NCBI RefSeq assembly: GCF_041260155.1
Contig: NC_091940.1
Span: 33,305,341-33,369,340, forward strand
Direction of reading: 5' to 3'
Source of the DNA: Ptychodera flava
Taxonomy: Eukaryota > Hemichordata > Enteropneusta > Ptychoderidae
Length of the DNA stretch: 64,000 nt
In this document: positions 22,835-35,200 of the stretch, in pieces
Layout: every line of letters begins with the position of its first letter
How positions within the stretch are numbered: the stretch's first letter is position 1
Notes under the pieces: generated by a model
Told to the model about the DNA's origin: nothing
What the model saw: the letters and a program-made list of their open reading frames with translations, nothing else
Databases searched by the model: none
Program-made: the position numbers and the translations under genes

Positions 22835-24855
22835 CTGTGTGTTAGTTTTGAAGATTCTATATGTATGCAATTTGTTACCACATACAGAATGTCTTGATCA
22901 TCAAATACATGCATCCGCCAACTATCAAATTATTGACTTGTAAACTTCTGTTTTTTCCTATATAATTGAGTTCTATATAAGTGTGTTTTGCAGAATTAGT
23001 GAGGAGACCATGCCAAGATTAAGCTCTCCGGATCCAGTTTTTACAGTTATTTTGTGTAACAGAAAGAGTTGGTATTTTAGAATTATCTGTCAAACCCTTC
23101 CACGATGATCTTTGATTATTTGTCCGAAAATGAAAAATAAGGAAGGTCGGGAAAAAAATGATCAAATAAACAAATTCTGATTCCCCGGTATCCTGTGTCT
23201 AATGTGTCTCTTCGGTGGAGCTCAGATAATTCGTAGCAGATTTAGGTGGGTTCAGAGATTCTTGAATCTCCAGGTGAGTACATGATGTTGTAGGTAAGGG
23301 ACAAAGTTTGAAATAGGGTCATTTATAGATCTACAGCTTGCTGATTTTCACCTGGGTTATCTTATTTCAAACTCTAGTCCGTAACCACAACATGGTATTC
23401 ACAGCTACACGAAATGATTCTAAAATGTCACCTTGACTTTCATTTATTCATTCATTCTGCATCAGTTTTGTGAAAAGCGTACGAAGCAATAAATGATATT
23501 TATTCAATAATTTATTTCTAGGCATCCCTAAAAATTCAAGTAGATGCCAAACTTATTTCACACTTTATTAGTACACTTGGTATTTCTGGATACACTGGTA
23601 TATTTCTGGTATCAATGATATACATTTATAGCATTGAACAATTTCATCTACTGATTTATACCTGCATATTCTTGAATTTAATATTTGAAGTAAAAAACAC
23701 TATTTGCTACACTGTTTGCCGGATATTGTAGGTGTCATAATTTCTTTCGAGAGAGTGGAGGTACCATTGCTATAGAAAAGTGACTTGTGTTGAAGAATGA
23801 ATTATGCAGAGGTTGAAGTGTGAGTCATTGCTAAAGGAACGAGTCAAGTGTTGACATTATGACCTGAAATGATACAGACGTGTTGGAAATTATATCTACG
23901 AATGACTGTACAAAGGTCAATGCTTGATAGCTTCATGGAAATGTGTCTGAACTTTCACTCATTCAATCTTTGCTTCATCATCATGTTGTTTTTTGTGAGT
24001 TGTAATTTACACATAAACAGTTGAAAAATGATCAATTATAAAAACCTAGTTAATGACAGTAGCTTTCTGTAATATATATTTGTTGATGTATCCTGTCATA
24101 AAAACTGATTGTAATCCGACCTACCCATTTTGCAAACCCCTTATCCTAAAACTTTCACTCGTTTTACAGGTGTTGCCCTAATTCTACATAAAACTCACCA
24201 TATTTTGTGAGATGCTTTAAAGTGAAACTATATTTTATTTTTCTGAGATATTCTGATATGCATAAAGTCAGCTGTAAATAGAGGCAATAAACTGATGAAT
24301 GGATTTTATCGAACTTAATAGCCTACCACTCACAAGTAAGTGTTCTTGTTGTTAAAAATAGATTCTTGTTTCTACAATTGAGATTAAAGTGTCAGTAAAG
24401 TGTTGTATTATGGGAACATTTTTGAACAGAAAACATGCAATTAGCATCATCCACGTCATCATTCTAAAGCGGTTGGGCAGCTAAGGATGCAAATTATCGA
24501 CCTGGGCCTCACATTCCCAGCCTTCGATCGACTTTTCAGCCAGGCAACACGGCGCTGCGAGCACCTCTGACAAATATTGGTGGTCTATGCGGACTTCCTT
24601 CACCTCTAGTGGGGACAAACATGGCCATGGTAAAATGTGCAATGTTGTACGATAAGCACAGTGTGTGAACTAAATCAGGAATCAAGTTTGATGGATCGTA
24701 TCAAAGCTATAAACGACGATCTCGGCCCACCATTCTCAGGACTGCTTTCACTGACGATGAAAGATGTCCATCAAACGTCATCGGGACCACACACAGGTGC
24801 GCGTGGGTGCAGCGTTGCTTGGATAGTCGATCGAAGGCCCGGGATCGAAGAGTGA
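22832..24855. other. Intergenic DNA, no gene supported
   Basis: Mostly AT-rich. From about 24470 to 24850 GC content rises and a 72-codon open frame (24637-24855) appears, but without recognisable protein features or splice sites. This patch directly precedes the left terminal repeat of the composite element at 24856. Confidence 0.4.
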
Positions 24856-25069
24856 GGCCTAAGGGACTGGTCAGTTTCTTCAGCCTGGGGGGGGCGGTGG
24901 ATTCATGGGGGGGGGGGTCACCCTGTTTTTGACTTTGGTGATAGGGGGGGTCACCATGTTTTTGAAATGCCCAATAGGGGGGGTCAGTGTGTTTTTGAAT
25001 TTTGACACCGGCTCATCATTGCCTAAAATGCTAGTGTCAGCCACAAATTTCATCATTCAGTTGTATTTT

Positions 25070-25330
25070 TCAGCGCGCCCTTCGGGCGCGTAACTTTATT
25101 AATCAGTCATATTTTTCAGCACGCCTAACTTTAACATATCAAGCATACATACATCAGAGATATCTGTATGTTCAATATTTTTCAGCGTGCTCTTCAAGCT
25201 CATTACTTTAATATATCAGACATTTTTCAGCATGCCCTTCAGGTGCATGACTTTAATATACAAGGCATAAAAATATATCAGAGATATCAGGATGTTTCAT
25301 ATTTTTCGGCGCGCCCTTCGGGCGCCATAC
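25070..25330 (+). repeat. Tandem hairpin repeats with TTCG loops
   Basis: Four diverged units share TTTTTCAGC, then a GC hairpin, then CTTTAATATATCAG. The first and last have GCGCGCCCTTCGGGCGC(G/C), a perfect stem closed by a TTCG loop (25073-25092, 25309-25325). The unit at 25229-25245 reads GCATGCCCTTCAGGTGCATG and keeps most of its pairing despite different bases. The unit at 25185 is decayed. Intervening ATATCAGAGATATC words also recur. Confidence 0.7.
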
Positions 25331-26035
25331 TTTAATAAATCAGAGATATCTTTATGTTTGCTAAGTGAAAGTGTACCATTATGAAATCTGCATTTCATAT
25401 GAAAAGGATGACAAATTCCTGATACTTTTCTGTTCTCTCTGTGAGAATTCAGTATGAGAAAGCAACATGCACAAATATTTCACAATATATATTTGATACA
25501 GTGACTTATTTTAGAGATAGAAAAATGACAAGATATCTTTCCTTCTCATTGATGCAATTATTTTCCTTTGTTTCACAGGTTTTCTGTAGAAAGATGCTTT
25601 TTATGAACAAAATAACAGTTAAAAAAAGCAGTTTTTGTCATTATTAGCTGTGCTTTTATGGTTTCAATGTTACAAGAAAAGGTCCTCTCAGACACTGTAC
25701 ACATCAGATTTGGCTAAAAAAGCTCTCTATGGCTCCTCAGGAGATTTAATTGGATGGTTGGCAAGTCTTAACACCCATCAAAGTTTTTGATTCACTGCTT
25801 TTTCCTCTTTGATATTAATGATTGACATCCATTTCTGTACAACAGTTCAGGACATCTGGTTAAGCATAGAAAGTGTGATATATTCACAGCTCATTCAAAT
25901 ACAGCTCATTCAAAATGTACTGTATTCAGACTTTAAGATTGACACTTTGAAATTCCTAGCTTACAACTGACATGTCAACAATGTCATTAAAACATAGAAT
26001 GACTATTTAAAATATAAATATATGTAAAATGTAAA

Positions 26036-26149
<114 letters not shown>

Positions 26150-26411
26150 TTATGTCCACCTTTTGTTTTACCTATGTCGCGCGTCGGGGGGGGGGGGTCA
26201 CCCTGTTTTCGAAATTTGGAATAGGGGGGTCACCCTGTTTTCAAAATTTGGAATGGGGGGGGTCAGCCACTTTTTGACGTCAGCAAAAAATAATCCACCG
26301 GCCCCCCCCCCCCCAGGCCGAAGAAACTGACCAGGGTCCCTAAGGCCAAACGTCGGGACTGACTGATGTGTAAACACCATTACCGAGGTTAGGTCTTCGG
26401 CCTCACACTTT

Positions 26412-26439
26412 AACATACATACATATATATACAATGTAT

Positions 26440-26519
<80 letters not shown>

Positions 26520-26573
26520 CTATATTTAAATATATATACATACATACATATATATGACTACATATATATGACC

Positions 26574-26608
<35 letters not shown>
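26412..26608. repeat. (TA)n/(CATA)n microsatellite cluster
   Basis: Three TA runs separated by short CATA-like and GGCCTATATTT interruptions, just right of the composite G-rich element. Confidence 0.95.
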
Positions 26609-26614
<6 letters not shown>

Positions 26615-26958
26615 CGACTTTATTATTAATATTTGTTGTTGTTTTAGACCAAACTTAATTGTTGATTATCGTGTTTGTCATGGTTCCGGCAATTCGGCTG
26701 TATATTTTATGCACAACAGTTTATGTTTTGAACACTTACTGCGCATGACGTACAAACTTTATTGCTCAACAGAGATTTTCTAGAGTTTAGACTGTGAGAA
26801 TATGTGCAAGCGACGGCTGATCTTTGACCGAAATGCACATTTTCAGTACACTCATCACTGTGCATGTACTGTGATTTATTAACATGAACATGTTTGTTTG
26901 GTACATTTTAAACATTCAATCATTCTGTGTTTTGTTATCCGTGTTATAATTAAAAATG

Positions 26959-27328
26959 AAATTTGAAATAGTAGAGAATTGTTAACAGCAGAGCGAAATT
27001 TCAAACAGTAGAGAAATTTCTGACATTAGAGAGAAATTTCAAACAGTAGAGCGGAGAACAGGCCTAGTAGAGGAATTGTAAACAGTAGAAAGAAATATCA
27101 AACTATAGAGAGAAATTTTAAACATTAGAGAGAAATTTCAAACAGAAATTTTAAACAGTAGAGAAGTTTTAAACAGTAGAGAGAAATTTCAAATAGCAGA
27201 GCAAAATTTTAAACAGTAGAGAGAAATTTTAAACAGTTGAGAGAAATTTTAAACGGTAAACTTAGAAAGTAATTTTAAGCTTAAACAGTAGAGAGAAATT
27301 TTAAAATAGTAGAGCGAAATTTTACAGT
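26959..27328. repeat. ~20-bp minisatellite, about 15 units
   Basis: Degenerate tandem units of the type AAACAGTAGAGAGAAATTTT, with variants GAGCGAAATT and CATTAGAGAG. Unit length varies by a few bases. It lies in the gap between FABP and the coiled-coil gene and has no coding potential. Confidence 0.88.
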
Positions 27329-27699
27329 GAGGCGAATTGTCGTTTTCGTCCACGGTACCACCGCGGCCCTTCGCTTGCCACGGCCCTGCTGAACACCTGA
27401 CCTCTCACATATGCAATTAGTTTTGAATTGACTGGGCGCCATTTCTTGTTATAACTGGCAACAATTTCAAAAAAAAGTTATTTGGAGACGAATATGTGCT
27501 TGAAGACTTTGGTATTGAATGAGTATCACTAGGAATTGTGTGTCATAATTGGCCACATGTAAAGTTAAAGATCCAATTAGCTGTAATTTTGATCATTTTT
27601 AAAATTTTGTTTGTTCCGTGTATCATCTGCAGTTTCTGGTTTGAATCCCTGAACCATGGAGAAATTCCTAATATTTAGCTCATAAATATACCCTATAGG

Positions 27700-27780
27700 A
27701 GTATAATCTGCGTTGTTATTGTTTAAATTTTGTATTCAGGTCCGGACTAGAATACATTTATCAACAATAACAATGGTCAT
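27700..27780. repeat. Foldback core related to 48818-49154
   Basis: TTGTTATTGTTTAAATTTTGTATTC, then GGTCCGGACTAG, then AATACATTTATCAACAATAACAA. The two sides pair imperfectly around TCCGGA. The same centre and flanks (TGTTATTGTT...GTCCGGACTAGAATTC...AACAATAACA) form the middle of the larger foldback at 48818. Confidence 0.6.
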
Positions 27781-28239
27781 CTCACATACACAGGCTGTGT
27801 TGGCAAGCAGGACACCGGGCATTGGTCATGATGATCGGATTATAGTAAAATTCTGTAGTTGATACATTGAAATAGAGTAGTGAAAAATTAGTTAAAAGTT
27901 ACAGTAAAAACAAATTACAAATTCAGTCTTCCAAGCGGCCCGGCTGGCGATGGCAAAGTCGAACGCTGAACCTGTTACATTTGGGTTAATTCTGTCTGGT
28001 TTTGCCACAGGGTACCCAGACATCTGGTTGTTGTTGTTTGTATTGATGTTTATGCTTATTAGACATGTTTTTATGACCCATAAAAATTCAACGAACATAA
28101 CTAGTACTGTTGTGTTTTTGTTGGTTAAATCGTAATGTGGATGTCATAAGGAACGCTACAAGGACACTATCATTACTTGAACCGATGCAACTCTCTCCCA
28201 ACGTTGTTGCTACTTAGCTCTCCAAAATCTCCAACAGAC

Positions 28240-28386
28240 GGCTTACCACAGTTACCTGTGGTCTATTCCGCTCTGCGTCTATGCGCTACGTAGACGTGTG
28301 TACATATGTCTTCTTCTCAGGCATATGTAAACACGTCTAGCGCATAGACGCAGAGCGGAATAGACCACAGGTGACTGTGCGCTTAC
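28240..28386. mobile_element. Palindromic mini-element with 7-bp target duplication, second copy
   Basis: Arms 28247-28308 and 28322-28379 pair with two mismatches and one 4-nt indel around a ~13-nt loop. Termini are CACAGTTACC...GGTGACTGTG. Flanking 7-mers GGCTTAC (28240-28246) and CGCTTAC (28380-28386) match at 6 of 7. It shares CACAGT ends, GGTCTATTC and TAGACGTGTGT-like words with the element at 536-684, so both belong to one family. Confidence 0.78.
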
Positions 28387-29205
28387 CAAGAGAAATTAAT
28401 TAATGTCTTGCACCAGAGTAGAGTATCCCAAAATAAATCTATGCATAATGCACATATTCTAATGTCCAAAATTACTACATGTCTGCCGATGTCCCTGCAG
28501 CTAACTTACTGCATGTTTTTGGAATGTCCCCAACTTTCTTCCTGTGTTTGAAACTCTCCAGAAATATTGCGATTCTTTAATGTATGTTACAGGTCTAGTG
28601 TTCTGAATTAACGATTTTAAGCTAAAGTTGAGATCCCGAGGAAAATTAACCTAGTAGACAGAGACATATCGAACAATCTTCAAAAATAGGCTCAATCAAA
28701 TGGAAGCAATCCGGAGCATGCCATGTGCTGTACTGTACGTTCGCAATATTTCGTCGAGGTCCTTTCGGGACTCCCTTTAACCACGTGACTAAAGTCTGTT
28801 GTGGCTGTTCCACAATTTGTCAGTGCCGTATATCAAAGCTCCGTGTTTCACCTGAAAACCCTTTTTGCTGGGCATCAAAAATGCAAGTCCCATCACTCGT
28901 AGTATTATTATGGATTATAATTATATTATATTTGCACGCAATCATTACAAATATAGACGCGAAAGGAAAAATGCGACGAGACAAATTATGTTTCCTTGAG
29001 GGGGTATGTATAATTGATTGAAAAGCTGGTAATATTAACGGGCCACTGACCGTTGTGAACGCGTCCATTCTTCAGTGAACTAGTGTCACTGACAATACTC
29101 CACTGAAATATAATATTCCTCGTTTCCTGAAAGAGGTATTGGCTTTTTTGCTCCAGCAAGGGACTTCTCGTCCTCAGCTTTGCACGAGGTCAGCCACATG
29201 CTAAA
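28387..29205 (+). promoter_or_regulatory. Presumed promoter and 5' UTR of the coiled-coil gene
   Basis: No clear TATA box close to the start. GC rises from about 29030 towards the ATG at 29206, whose context AAAATGG is favourable. A 98-codon open frame at 28725-29021 has no recognisable domain. Confidence 0.35.
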
Positions 29206-32200
29206 ATGGCCGACCGATCTTTCTCGGGAAGTGCCAGCTCGCGAAGAACTGGAGCCAGCGGGCCACCCTCCACGTCGAGTCTTGCGCGGTCAGCTGGCAG
29301 CTCAAGAATGGAGGCTCGCAGTGGCAGTCAAATGCAGGGACTGCTTAGCGAGTTCAAGGGGCTTTACACAGACAGACTTCAGCGATTACAAGAAGGGGAT
29401 GGAAGTGAGGAAACACATAAGGTAAGAATTGTCACAAGGATATTACAATGCAGGCAGGATATGGTATGAAAAACGAACATCCCAAATATTGTAGGGATGA
29501 TGCGATGTGCCCAGACGTGTTCCCCCTTCACTGTAGCAACAGGTCGTGAAGGGACGCTATCTCAACGGCATTGTGACAATGATCTTTTCAAATTCACTGA
29601 AAATTACCAAATCGTCAAATAGAAAATTACACGTTAGGAGAGGCGTTCTTGCGTCACTTTCAATAGCACATAGCACGTAAAACCATTTATTACAGATGTA
29701 GACCGCCATTTTATGGGGGGAATTTCAGAAGGGCAAAAAATTCATTCAGCCCGCGCGTGTACTATCAGCGAGATAACAATGACATCACAATGCGGGGGTA
29801 CACAAATACGTTGGCAGATAATCCAACAACATAGCGTCAGCACACAGTTGCTGCAACGAATTTACTATAACCATTAAAAAGGCACACTGAACCGTCATCT
29901 GCTACGATGACCTGACAGCTCCCGAAATGAAATATGGAGCAGAAATTTGAAATGACGAGCATGTAGGTTGTTTAATTTTGTGGAAATGGATGCATGTTAA
30001 ATTATTATTAAAGGTGTTGTCTCTGATGAGACAATGATCTACATTGCAGTATTTTGTGTAGCGCTGTACCAAAATTGCACATTCCTTATAATTAAATGAC
30101 TGTTCTGGACAAATACTGATTTCATTCAAATTTAGTCCCATGCCTGTCACTCAATTGATCTTGTAGACTCAGAGGAGAAATAAAATGACAATTCACAGGA
30201 ATATTGTCCTAGCTATCAGATTTAAATAAAGTAAATCCCTTCATATTTTTGTTCTGCCACGTTTAATGGGTGCATATATTCCAACCATTTGCAAGCTTTG
30301 TTTGCACTATTTGGGATGGGATATGATGGGGGGGGGGGGGGGGGGGGTAAATTTTGACGTTTGTTATTTGCTTTGAAAGATCCTTATCAGGAAGTTTTTG
30401 AGAAAAATGTGTTTTCGATAACATGAAATGACAAGTTGTTTTCAAGCTGTACTTCTGTGGTCAAGAGGAATAGTGAGTCTGGAAATGTCAGTCCATTTAA
30501 ATGTGAAATGGTCTAGCCAAGGTACTTCTGGGGGTGTACAGGCTTGTTGTATATACAAGCAGGAAGGTGTGTCAACATTGAGCCCCCATGGACGTGAAGC
30601 CCATTCTTGATTGGTCGTTGTTGGACATCTCACAAAACTTGTTTGGTGTGACTTTTGTCTGCTTGACTATTGTTCCACATTCAACAGTGCATGGCATTCT
30701 GATGGGATGGTGGGATGTATGTATTGATTGTAGGCTAAAAATCTTGGTGCTGGTCCAATTTTGTTTCAACTTGTACTAGCTTCCCCACATTCCTCTGTCA
30801 CTACACTCAAGTCCTGCTTACGTAGCCTGAGTTCTGATTTGTGGGCATTAATCTTGGATATACCCGATGCAAACACACTGTGGAAAATCATGCTGATTTA
30901 AAAAAAAATGTAGTGCAGTGTCCAACATTGTTCAATTTTCTGTGGTCAACCACTGCTATGTCTGTCTTAGCAGATTCACGTTCACTCTAGTAGTAGTAAG
31001 TAGTAGTAGTAGTAGAAATTACGAGATGGAATCCCCCCTCCCCCCCAAAAAAAAAGGCAAAAAAGAAAAAGAAAAAATTGTTTTCTGCTTAAAGCTAAGG
31101 TTTGAAAACAGTAGCTTACCTGATAAATGAATTCAATGAAATTGACCAATAATGTAATCAAGAGTTCCTCATCAAAATTGTTCAAAATTTTAATAGTTAG
31201 TGTGTTCACTCTGTTGGGCTTTTGATTTTTGTCTAGTCCCCTGTGCTTATGTGTAGCGTAGGAGGCGTTCTGAGATCAGTTGACATCCGCCTTTTTCATG
31301 TTTCAATAACTGACCAATATTTTCAGAGAGCATTCATAATGTAATTAATTTTTTGCAGACTAATTAGCGACATCAATTGGAAAAGTTCTATACAATTGTT
31401 ATACCTAAAGCTGTAAAGATAAAAGATAGCTTGAACTTCAATTTCAGAAACCGGGAAATTTTTAACATCACACTCACTGAAATACATCCCTATATAACTT
31501 TGCCTGTGCTCTATTGATGTAGATTACAGAGTTTTTCGAGCATGTGAATGCATCTTTCATTCATTTTTGACCATTTTTAAAATTATGATATTGGAAATCA
31601 TGGGTGACCCACTCATGAGTGAAAAAATAAAACAAAAAACAAACAAGCCAACAAACGAAAAAAACAAACAAACTAGGTTTGTTTGTTTAAACCTCAGTAT
31701 ACAATAACTTTGGTATTTGGTCAGTGATCTCTCAGTGTCCGCCCAGTGCTGTCTATTAGCAATTGACAGGCCCTTGCATTAGCAGCCAAGCTCAGTGAGA
31801 TGGCATAGCTTGATGTCGTTCAAGGCCTTGGGAGCTGGCTAAGCCAGACCATTTGAGAGCACAGCAGTGTAGTGGTACAGAGATCAGAAGCTGAGTAGCC
31901 AAGTAGGCAGTGTGAGAGTGCTTATATGCTTGGCCCATCTCATTCTATGCCACCTCCCTGTGAATCTCTGGTACTGTGAAATCGATTCAATGATATAACA
32001 ATCATCTTTTCAGTGTGGGAACATGGAAAATGATCAACGTTTTTTCTCCTTCCTGTATGTCCGTAAACCAAGAAGTAGCATTTTTCAAACACAAATTTTC
32101 AAAATTAATTGCCCATTCACTACAGTGTATACATATTATTGACTGTATTGAACAACGGCTGATGAACTCTCCCACAAAAGAGAATTTTTTCAATCATTTT

Positions 32201-35200
32201 ACCTTTTCACCACCATGGTTTAGTCCCAATCTATTGCTTCCATTGGTGAATGTGGACTTCATTAGGCAGGGATGGGGGTGGAAGAGGTTAAATTGCCCCT
32301 TTTGCTTCATATTTCACGACGTAACATTTGAATTCAGAGTTCTCATTCAATCTCTATTCAAGCTCATCCTACATGTATAGAGATACACTGTGTACACCCA
32401 CGCAGTGGATGGATGATCTTCAGCTACAAATATTTCTAATCATCTTATAGAGTTTTTTAAATCCTGAAATATTCTTATCTAAGGAACATTAGATATGCAG
32501 GTGACATGACAGGGAACAGGATTACATTACATCAGAAATAATGAAAGACATTTTGTACCAGCATCACTGTGAGCTGTTGCCTTGACAACTACATGTAGGC
32601 GTACAGGAAAATTAGAGCTGGCCTATGGATGAGCACAAAAAATTGAAAAAAAAAAAAATGCCTTTAGTTTCAGTTAGTTTTGTCAAAGACAGAGCTGATG
32701 TAAAATAATCTGAGAATGTACAGGTTGTCAGTTTTGAAGATGGAAGTGACAATTTTTAATGCAATTAGATGTACAGTACTGTATGTCTGCACTAGGTTGT
32801 ACGCTTGATGCAAGTTCATGGCTGTGAGTTGGCATAGAAAAAGCACAGCACTGCAATATGATTGATGGATCATGATAATCACCAAATCATGGCCTCCAGA
32901 GGTGAAATATGATCCTCTCCATCAATTATAAAATCCTTGATATATCCTGTCTACTTGTTTTTGAAATATCACTTCATAGCTTCTTCATTCCAATAAAGTC
33001 ATTATTTTGAGTATTCTCCAGCTGTATTCTGCTGGTGATGACGCCATGGCTTTTCCTCCCACCGGTTACCATGACAACGGCCTTTGCTTGGGTTTTTGTA
33101 TATAATAGACGGTTATTTCAAAAAAAATTGAGATTTATCATGTCCGAGTACATTGACAGCGCAGGTACATGTACAGGTATATCATATGTATTGTCGCAAG
33201 ATGTGTAGCATCAATGACCGCAGTTACAAAGATGGAATTATTTCAGAGGTTGGAAATCTATAACCTTTGCAGCAATTCTTTGTTTCATTGTGAACTGTTT
33301 CGTTTTCCTATGAAAATGCACACAGTCAGCTAATGAGCTATCGCTAAGGGCGCATACATGTGTAATACATGTACTTGTGGAAGTTGTCCTAGGATAATTA
33401 GAGCTCATGATGTTCCTCCCCTGCCCCCCAAATGTTACAAAGTACATGTACACGTGGTCTTTGAAACAATTCAACAGATCATGTTATGTCAGTCCAGAGT
33501 ATTATTATTTGCATTGTGTCTGTGCGCACATCTGTTTGCCCCAGTTTTTTTTTGAAAAAAAATAATACACAAACTTTTCCTCCAAATTGATATTTTGTCA
33601 CAAACCAAAGCCCTGACTTTTATATTGCAACAGATTACTTCCTTATAGCAGTCACACTTACAGTCATTGAAAGTGATGAAGGTACATGTAGTACGTGTAC
33701 GTGCCTTAAAATTGAAAGACTTAACCCTTGCTTTGACTTTCCATGAGGAAACGTGAAACCACTCCCTTTTGAAATCAAGAATAAAAATTAGGACTCCGCA
33801 AAATTTGGTACCAGAGAAACAAATTACCCAATATTTTAGTGACTGACTCCACTGTTGAAATTCAAAATGGTTGCCATTCCTGTGGTAACTCTATGGGGGA
33901 AAAATGAAATTTTAGATTTCCTTAAGACTAAGCTGCTGATAACTCTACATACTCCATGATTTTCAAAATGAGCCCCCACAAGTGGTAGACCAAAACAGTA
34001 TTGTAAAAGTTTTACATTCTACATGTACCTGAAGTAAAATTATATCTTCTAGAAGCTTATACATATAGTCACAGGAATGAACAAGTTGTGTATGATAACT
34101 TTTTATTAATGGCATATTGATTTTATGCTAATTTTTGGTGTATGTTTTTTAAACTGCGTACCTTGCCTACCTTCCGGAATTTTGAGTGGACGCAAAACAA
34201 AGAATTTCAGTTACTCTGGCCTTAGGGGTAGAACTGAAAAGTTGGTTGAGAGTGTCATATGAAAAAGGGGTATGAAAGAATTCACCAAATTGTTTTTTTA
34301 GGCTTATTTCAAAAAAGTAAGTGTTGGTCGATTATCTGACTGTCAGTTGAAATCAGGAAGTGTGCATCAGGAAGCGGCGTGATTTGTAGTCCATTCATCA
34401 TGGGACGAAGGCCCCCAACCCACCCTCATCCCCACCCCACCCTTGTGGAACACTTTAATACCCTTGGAGGACAAGTTGCATATTATCGATGTCAATTTTT
34501 CTGCCTACTTGACCTACTTATAGTTGATGAGAAGTCTTTACATTTCGCCATTTCCTATCATTTGATGAGTTGTACGTATCCATGGCAATGATGGCGGTTG
34601 AGGAGTTCTTGATGTCATTACAACATCATTTTAAAAATCTGCCAGCTGACACAAATCATAAATAGAACAAGTATGGTCACCTGTTACAGGAACTGTGTTT
34701 GATTTCATTTGCATTTACAGAACGCTAAATTTTGATCAATAAAATCAGTCCTGAAAAGCAAATTTGCCATCAAAATAAAGAAATCCTGAGCCATCAATGC
34801 TGAAGAAATTTTACCAGAATTTTGAAAATGTGTGTCGTCAAGTTCATTGATATGAAACAAATCTTTGCAAGCAGAATAGATTTAAATGTTATTTATCTCT
34901 TTTTACATTACACTAGCGGTAAATGGGATGTTTGTGTTGGCAACTTGCCAGACATGTACATGTACTGTGTAGTGGACACGTTGTTGTAACTCACTCAGCA
35001 TCATGGTACATGTACATGTATATCATAAAATGGGGAAAAAGTAAAGTAAGTTGTGTGACACTGAAATGGTTTGTGAAATTTTCATTTCGCACACACATAA
35101 TTTAAGACAAGTCATTGGGCTAAGAGGAGGTCAATAACGTCGGTCAGTGTGTTCATATACTATAGATGTCACTTCACCAACAGCACTCCAATCAACTCAG

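Noticed and set aside
27892-28098. Minus-strand frame with VTGSAFDFAIASRAAWK looked like a transposon protein remnant
   Set aside because: Only about 35 residues look non-random, and no reverse transcriptase, endonuclease or transposase motif can be named.
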